This document shows positions 1-4,787 of a stretch of 6,763 nt of DNA, one piece after another (the first letter of the stretch is position 1; every line of letters starts with the position of its first letter). Source of the stretch: Leptospira sp. (GTDB lineage Bacteria > Spirochaetota > Leptospiria > Leptospirales > Leptospiraceae); assembly GCA_027531445.1 (NCBI GenBank), contig JAPZRK010000026.1, forward strand, positions 1-6,763. The letters are read 5' to 3'. A program made the translations under genes and the position numbers. The notes beneath the pieces were generated by a model. The model was given only the letters and a program-made list of their open reading frames with translations, was not told the origin of the DNA and did not search any database.

Positions 1-4
1 GTCC

Positions 5-2698
5 TTGTCGGTTGAGTCAATCAAATGCCTGATCGTCTGCCGTGGTCCTGTTAGAAAGGAGACAATGGATGTCTTTGATCTTATCGGTGTAAAAGAATAC
101 GGGATTTTGCTTTCGGAAAAGGACTCCATCGTCTATCCTAAAGCCCTGGCGCCAGAACTTCGCGATTTCCATTTTCCAGAAAACGTCCATAGAGTTCCAG
201 ATTATATGGGATCAGGAAAAGAAGAAAAAGAACTTCGCATCAAACAAATCATAGGCATTGCGAAAGACAACGGTTATACGCATCTATTTGCAGGTTACGG
301 ATTTATGGCTGAAGATGCAGAATTCATTGAAGCTATAGAAGAATCTGGACTCATATTTATGGGACCTAGCTCTCACGTTGCAAGAGGTGCGGGTGCGAAG
401 GACGAAGCCAAGAAGTTGGCTCGTTCCTTAAAAGTATCGGTGACTCCTGGAGTGGACAACATCACGGCCCTTGCTCTTGTAAATAAAATCGGAAAGTCAA
501 AAGATGCATTGGTTAAACTTGCCAAGGAACATAAAATTGATTTCTCTTTCAACGATGGGCTGAGCATCGAAGACAATGCAGAGTTACTTCTCCAACTTTC
601 CTATGAAAAGTCACTCGATTTAACGGACATTTCAGACCTCCAAAAAGAATCACACATTCTTTGCGAAGAGATTTGGAAACAATATCCGGGCAAACGCATT
701 CGATTCAAATACATCGGAGGTGGTGGCGGTAAAGGTCAGCGAGTGATTGGAGATAAATCTCAAATCGATTCCGCTGTGATGGAAATTTTAGCTGAATCAA
801 AAGTAACTGCAGTTGGCTCGAATCGTAACTTTCTAATCGAGTTAAACATTGAAAATACCCGACACAATGAGATTCAATTGATTGGGAATGGTGAATGGTC
901 TCTTTCCTTAGGTGGAAGGGATTGTTCTCTCCAAATGCACGAACAAAAGTTACTTGAGATATCACTTACCCAAGAATTGCTTCAGAAGGAAGCAGATGCG
1001 TGTAAAGCGCAGAATCCTAAAAAAGCCGGTATTCTTCTTAAAGATTTAGAATCATTGAAAGAAATGGAGAATCAAGCAGAAGTATTCGGTAAGGCGATTC
1101 GTTTGAATAGTGTTTCAACATTTGAATGTATTGTCGAAGCAAATAGCTTTTTCTTTATGGAAGTAAATACTAGGATCCAGGTGGAGCATAGGGTCACTGA
1201 GATGGTTTACAAACTTAAATTTGTCAACCCATCGAATCCAAATGATGTGTTCTATATCGACTCACTTGTAGAAGCCATGGCAGTCCTTTCCATCCATGGC
1301 CCGCGTGTTCCTAAACCTGAACGGATCGTTCGCAACGTATCTGGAGCTGAAGTTAGAATCAATGCGACCAACAGAGCCTTACAACCGCACGCTGGTGGAA
1401 TCATTCAGAACTGGTCTCCACCATTACCTGATGAGATTCGCGATGACCAAGGTATTTGCACAAGAAATCCGGATACAGGGTCATTCGTACATTATAATCT
1501 TGCAGGAGCTTACGATTCCAATGTCGCACTTATCGTTTCCTACGGTGAGACCAGAACCAAAAATTTAGAAATCCTTGGCGACATCCTCCGCAAAACAGTG
1601 CTTCGTGGACAAAACCTGGAAACGAATCTATTGGTTCATTATGGGCTCATTCAGTGGATTCTCGGCAAAGATGCAATGTTCAAGCCTTCGACAGCGTTTA
1701 TGATCTCTTACCTTGCTGGTATTGGATCATTGCAGTCTGTTCTCAATGACGTGGATCTAGAGTATCTTTGGACTGAGAAGGCGAAAAAAGCTGACCCTGA
1801 ACTAAAGAAAATTTTGAATAAAAAGTCTACATTGATGCTCCGACCATTAGAGAAATTGTTTAACAACCCTCATGTGCTTGGGGGATTTCTCGGTTATTAT
1901 GATGGGAAGCTTTGGGACCGGAAGGCAGGTAAACTTTCTTTCAATGAAAACCCAGTGATCTTTTTAGATCGACTATACTATTACCTCAATCTCGAGGCAG
2001 TAGCAATCAAGGCACCATCTGAGAAAATTTGGGATCACGATGATAATTTGCTCCAGAAGGCAAAGGCATTCTATGCGGAATTTCAGTCTCGAACAGGACT
2101 GTCTTTATGGAAGGATATTTCGGCATCGTTTGAATCAGGCAAGAATCCAAAACCAGATCGAATGAGTGATTCTGAATGGTCAGGTGCGATTGCGGCACAT
2201 AATGGATACCAGGCGGGAATGGAATTGCTTTTGATCATTCCAAACATAGGTCTCAAATCCAATTTCTTTGCTCTTGACATGGATGAAAATTTAGAAGGTG
2301 TCGTCCCTGATCAATTCAAAAAGGCCGAAACAAGAGATGCACTCATCAAAACGTTGAATCCACCTCCAAAAATGAGTGGAGACGAGATTGTAGCTCCGAT
2401 GGGTGGTATGTTCTATTCTAAAGAAGCTCCGAATCTACCAGCTCTTATTGAAGAGGGACAGCATTTCGTTGCAGGGCAACCTTTGTTTATCATCGAAGTT
2501 ATGAAGATGTTCAATAAGATTCTTGCACCGATTAGCGGGACTGTAGTCAAAAATTTGATGGTGGACTCTGATGGAAAGATTGTGACGAAAGCGCAGCCTA
2601 TATTTAAGATCAAGCCAGATGAAATGATCAAAGAAGAGTCAGTGGAAGAGATCAGAGCAAGAATGATCCAGGTTACTTCGGAGTTGGGGCTACTTTAG
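5..2698 (+). CDS. Biotin carboxylase / biotin carboxyl carrier fusion subunit (acyl-CoA or related carboxylase), 5' end uncertain
   Basis: Likely carboxylates its own biotin with ATP and bicarbonate; the carboxyltransferase partner that decides the acceptor (acetyl-CoA, propionyl-CoA or other) is not in view. Visible in the 897 residues: an N-terminal biotin carboxylase strand (CLIVCRG), K132 in GAKDEAKK (ATP-binding Lys), K235 before a glycine loop GGGGGKG (238-244), H287 in RHNEIQ, RDCSLQ (305-310) with K315, Mg-binding E374 and E386, the catalytic segment EVNTRIQVEH (386-395; R390, E394), and R451 in VRINA. The biotinyl domain is at about 790-880 with EVMKM, K834 being the biotinylation site. 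Residues about 555-785 match nothing I recognise. Alpha subunits are usually about 580-700 residues, so this one is long. The first possible start is TTG at 5; the frame is open to the window edge, so the true start may lie upstream. ATG at 65 would remove the first conserved strand. It ends with TAG, 15 bases before the oppositely oriented cheB. Confidence 0.9.
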   Translation: MSVESIKCLIVCRGPVRKETMDVFDLIGVKEYGILLSEKDSIVYPKALAPELRDFHFPENVHRVPDYMGSGKEEKELRIKQIIGIAKDNGYTHLFAGYGFMAEDAEFIEAIEESGLIFMGPSSHVARGAGAKDEAKKLARSLKVSVTPGVDNITALALVNKIGKSKDALVKLAKEHKIDFSFNDGLSIEDNAELLLQLSYEKSLDLTDISDLQKESHILCEEIWKQYPGKRIRFKYIGGGGGKGQRVIGDKSQIDSAVMEILAESKVTAVGSNRNFLIELNIENTRHNEIQLIGNGEWSLSLGGRDCSLQMHEQKLLEISLTQELLQKEADACKAQNPKKAGILLKDLESLKEMENQAEVFGKAIRLNSVSTFECIVEANSFFFMEVNTRIQVEHRVTEMVYKLKFVNPSNPNDVFYIDSLVEAMAVLSIHGPRVPKPERIVRNVSGAEVRINATNRALQPHAGGIIQNWSPPLPDEIRDDQGICTRNPDTGSFVHYNLAGAYDSNVALIVSYGETRTKNLEILGDILRKTVLRGQNLETNLLVHYGLIQWILGKDAMFKPSTAFMISYLAGIGSLQSVLNDVDLEYLWTEKAKKADPELKKILNKKSTLMLRPLEKLFNNPHVLGGFLGYYDGKLWDRKAGKLSFNENPVIFLDRLYYYLNLEAVAIKAPSEKIWDHDDNLLQKAKAFYAEFQSRTGLSLWKDISASFESGKNPKPDRMSDSEWSGAIAAHNGYQAGMELLLIIPNIGLKSNFFALDMDENLEGVVPDQFKKAETRDALIKTLNPPPKMSGDEIVAPMGGMFYSKEAPNLPALIEEGQHFVAGQPLFIIEVMKMFNKILAPISGTVVKNLMVDSDGKIVTKAQPIFKIKPDEMIKEESVEEIRARMIQVTSELGLL

Positions 2699-2705
2699 TC
2701 CCAAC
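2683..2705. terminator. Small hairpin at the convergent gene ends (possible bidirectional terminator)
   Basis: GTTGGGGC (2683-2690) can pair with GTCCCAAC (2698-2705), giving 8 pairs including one G.U wobble around a 7-base loop. The stem covers the TAG stop of the carboxylase gene and lies just beyond the cheB stop, so it could serve transcripts from either side. Neither strand shows a T-run after the stem, so a classic intrinsic terminator is not demonstrated. Confidence 0.3.
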
Positions 2706-2713
2706 GTAAGCTC

Positions 2714-3760
2714 TCAGCTGTAACCCACAATCACCTTATACATGTCGCGGAGTGGAAGTATCGTATCCACAGCTCCGCGACGTATCGCTTCTTTTGGCAT
2801 ACCGAAAACAACGCATGACTCTTCATTCTGTGCATACGTAGTAGCTCCTGCTTCTTTCATTTCTAAAAGACCGGAGGCTCCATCATCACCCATTCCAGTG
2901 AGGATTAGCCCGCGTGCATTTTTACCTACATTTTTTGCGACTGATCGAAACAATACATCTACGGAAGGTCTGTGTCTGTTCACAAGTGGTCCATCTGTCA
3001 CTTCGATATAATACTGAGCTCCCGATCGTTTGACTTGCATATGTCTATTTCCAGGTGCTATGAGCGCAAGTCCTGGGGTGATTCTATCCCCATCTTTGCC
3101 TTCTCTGACATTGATATCACAAATGCTATTCAGCCGTTTCGCAAATGCTTCTGTGAATTTTTCTGGCATGTGTTGTACGATGACGATTCCTGGGGTTTTG
3201 TTATTTGGAAGTTTAGTTAGAAGTTCTTCCAGTGCAATCGTGCCACCCGTTGATGTGCCGATGGCCACAATTTTTTCAGTTGCTCTCATCTGCGAGAGAT
3301 CTGGATCAACTTTAGATTTCGTAACTGTCTGATAAGTTTGTGTTGTCACCTTGCGAATGTTTGTCTGTGAGGCTCCGAGAACCGCATCAACGAGCAACAT
3401 CGACGATTCATTTAAGAAGTCCTTTAATCCCACTTTCGGTTTGGTGATGATATCCACCGCGCCAAGTGACATTGCAAGTAATGCTGTGTCTGAGCCTTCT
3501 TCAGTAAGAGTCGAACAGATAACAATGGGAGTAGGTTTATCCCGCATGATCTGTTTTAAGAAAGTGATCCCATCCATACGTGGCATCTCGATATCCAATA
3601 CGATCACATCTGGCCAGTTTGAATTCATTTTCTCCATTGCAAAAAGGGGATCAGATGCACTTCCCAAAAATTCAAAATGATCATCTTTCGAAAATAATTC
3701 AGTTAAAACTTGGCGAACAACCGCCGAATCATCGACGACAAAAACTTTAATTTTATTCAT
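2714..3760 (-). CDS. cheB: Chemotaxis response regulator protein-glutamate methylesterase/glutamine deamidase CheB
   Basis: Removes methyl groups from receptor glutamates (and may deamidate glutamines) to reset receptor activity; the esterase is switched on when CheA phosphorylates the receiver domain. The 348 residues match the usual CheB length. Receiver domain about 1-125: acidic pocket D10/D11, phospho-acceptor D56 in VLDIEMPRMDG, K107 in TKP. A Thr/Gln-rich linker covers about 130-160. Methylesterase domain about 162-345: Ser170 in GTSTGG, His197 in QHMP and Asp293 in GMGDDGASG form the expected Ser-His-Asp triad, and H197 to D293 has the same 96-residue spacing as in Salmonella CheB. 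All key residues are intact. The ATG start lies 2 bases after the cheD stop and has an AGGA six bases upstream. It is the last gene of the mcp-cheW-cheD-cheB run and ends with TGA facing the carboxylase gene. Confidence 0.97.
   Translation of the reverse strand: MNKIKVFVVDDSAVVRQVLTELFSKDDHFEFLGSASDPLFAMEKMNSNWPDVIVLDIEMPRMDGITFLKQIMRDKPTPIVICSTLTEEGSDTALLAMSLGAVDIITKPKVGLKDFLNESSMLLVDAVLGASQTNIRKVTTQTYQTVTKSKVDPDLSQMRATEKIVAIGTSTGGTIALEELLTKLPNNKTPGIVIVQHMPEKFTEAFAKRLNSICDINVREGKDGDRITPGLALIAPGNRHMQVKRSGAQYYIEVTDGPLVNRHRPSVDVLFRSVAKNVGKNARGLILTGMGDDGASGLLEMKEAGATTYAQNEESCVVFGMPKEAIRRGAVDTILPLRDMYKVIVGYS
2744..2781. repeat. Inverted repeat inside the 3' end of cheB
   Basis: GTCGCGGAG (2744-2752) and CTCCGCGAC (2773-2781) are perfect 9-base complements. 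Inside them TGGA (2753-2756) pairs with TCCA (2766-2769), with a 3-base bulge on one side and a 9-base loop. On the cheB strand it spans codons for the RRGAVDTILPLRDM segment. It lies about 30 bases before the cheB stop and has no T-run, so it may be a coincidence of coding sequence or an mRNA 3'-end stabilising structure. Confidence 0.4.
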
Positions 3761-3762
3761 TG

Positions 3763-4284
3763 TTATTCCTGATGTGTTTCAAGCCAGACTTCACCATCCC
3801 AAATGGTAAAAAACACCTTTCTGGAAGCAGTTCCCCCGGTGTTTTCGGAAATGATTTTTATGGAATGTTGATTTAAAATATCCTTCGCAAATTCAACATT
3901 TCGAATGCCGACTAGCTTTGAGTTAGATATATATTTTTCTTCCATCAAGGTTCTTTCCGTTTTAGAAAACATATTTGAACCTCCAAAAATTTTTGCTACG
4001 TATTCATTTATTGGAGCAAAATGTGATTTGGAAGATTGTAATAAAATTTGAAAGGCATCTTCACCATACTTACCTTCGAGACCTGGTTCCACTTTTCTAT
4101 CACCTTTCGTAGCGAGTAGATAATGGCACATACCACCGATATGTAGCTTGGGATGCCAAAGAATAATTGAGACACAAGATCCGAGTAAGGTTCTTACTCT
4201 GTAATCAGGTCCACCAAAATATAACTCTCCTGGATTTAAGAATACATCTTTCACCAATTTGGGAGAGCTAAAAGATGTAGTCAT
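3763..4284 (-). CDS. cheD: Chemoreceptor glutamine deamidase CheD
   Basis: Converts selected glutamines of chemoreceptors to glutamates, creating methylation sites or tuning receptor output; in some bacteria it also partners with CheC (none seen here). The 173 residues are a typical CheD length. Hallmarks in order: PGELYFGG (18-25), LGSCVSI with catalytic Cys37, GGMCHYLL with catalytic His54, GKYGEDAF (71-78), KIFGGSNMF (98-106), GIRNVEFAKDIL (126-137) and the C-terminal ISENTGGTASRKVFF (145-159). Thr32 lies near the cysteine and may be the third catalytic residue, though the loop looks one residue shorter than in Thermotoga CheD as I recall it. The ATG overlaps the cheW stop as ATGA (4281-4284), which indicates translational coupling. 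The gene ends with TAA two bases before cheB. Confidence 0.96.
   Translation of the reverse strand: MTTSFSSPKLVKDVFLNPGELYFGGPDYRVRTLLGSCVSIILWHPKLHIGGMCHYLLATKGDRKVEPGLEGKYGEDAFQILLQSSKSHFAPINEYVAKIFGGSNMFSKTERTLMEEKYISNSKLVGIRNVEFAKDILNQHSIKIISENTGGTASRKVFFTIWDGEVWLETHQE
3767..3770 (-). promoter_or_regulatory. Ribosome binding site of cheB
   Basis: AGGA on the minus strand, six bases before the cheB ATG and inside the last codons of cheD. It fixes the cheB start and supports coupled translation of the two genes. Confidence 0.6.
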
Positions 4285-4772
4285 GCTTCCGTTGAGTGTG
4301 TGACAATGATAGATTTATCCTGGAGAACTGCTAATTCTTCCAAGTTTAAAATTTGTTCAATATTTAATAATATAACAAATTTCTCATCTACTTTTCCTAA
4401 ACCATAAATGAAATCCAGACGTATCTTTGCTCCAAAACTTGGAGCGTTTTCAATCATATTTGGTTGTATGTCAACGACTTCGTTTACCGCATCAACAAGT
4501 AGTCCTACATCAATTGATTCTTTTTCCATCTTAACTTCCGTTATGATGATACAAGTTTTCCGACCAAATTCAGTCTTCCGTTTGTAAAACCTGTGGTTCA
4601 AATCAATGACAGGAACTACATTACCTCGCAAATTAATGACACCTGGAATGTATTCAGGCATCATTGGTACATGAGTTACTGATTCGAATTCGATGATTTC
4701 TTTGATATGCAAAATGCCCAAACCAAATGCTTCATCAGAGATTAGAAAGGTAAGATATTGTATTTCTTGCAT
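4281..4772 (-). CDS. cheW: Chemotaxis coupling protein CheW
   Basis: Adaptor that bridges chemoreceptor tips and the histidine kinase CheA in signalling arrays; it is cytoplasmic and has no catalytic site. The 163 residues form a single CheW domain: an N-terminal strand YLTFLISDEAFGLGI, then IKEIIEF, then PGVINLRGNVVPVIDL (43-58) containing the highly conserved Arg49 of the receptor/kinase interface, then a central ITEV strand, the VDAVNEVVDI segment (93-102), and the closing FVILLNIEQIL (132-142). Nothing essential is missing, and no receiver domain is attached, so it is CheW and not CheV. The ATG start has GGGAG six bases upstream. The mcp stop is 15 bases upstream and cheD starts inside its stop codon, so it is probably dedicated to the adjacent receptor. 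Confidence 0.96.
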   Translation of the reverse strand: MQEIQYLTFLISDEAFGLGILHIKEIIEFESVTHVPMMPEYIPGVINLRGNVVPVIDLNHRFYKRKTEFGRKTCIIITEVKMEKESIDVGLLVDAVNEVVDIQPNMIENAPSFGAKIRLDFIYGLGKVDEKFVILLNIEQILNLEELAVLQDKSIIVTHSTEA

Positions 4773-4778
4773 AGTCTA

Positions 4779-4783
4779 CTCCC
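4779..4783 (-). promoter_or_regulatory. Ribosome binding site of cheW
   Basis: GGGAG on the minus strand, six bases before the cheW ATG, in the 15-base mcp-cheW gap. It supports the chosen start. Confidence 0.65.
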
Positions 4784-4787
4784 AATC

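Noticed and set aside
65..2698. Alternative ATG start for the carboxylase gene at 65.
   Set aside because: It would delete the first conserved strand of the biotin carboxylase fold (CLIVCRG), so TTG at 5 or an upstream start is more likely.
2742..3680. Plus-strand open frames opposite cheB.
   Set aside because: They have no protein family features, overlap a complete CheB with intact catalytic residues, and look like antisense shadows.
4349..4382. Perfect 9-base inverted repeat (AAATTTGTT / AACAAATTT) with a 16-base loop inside cheW.
   Set aside because: The arms are very AT-rich and encode the conserved closing strand of CheW; such pairing is expected by chance in this composition.
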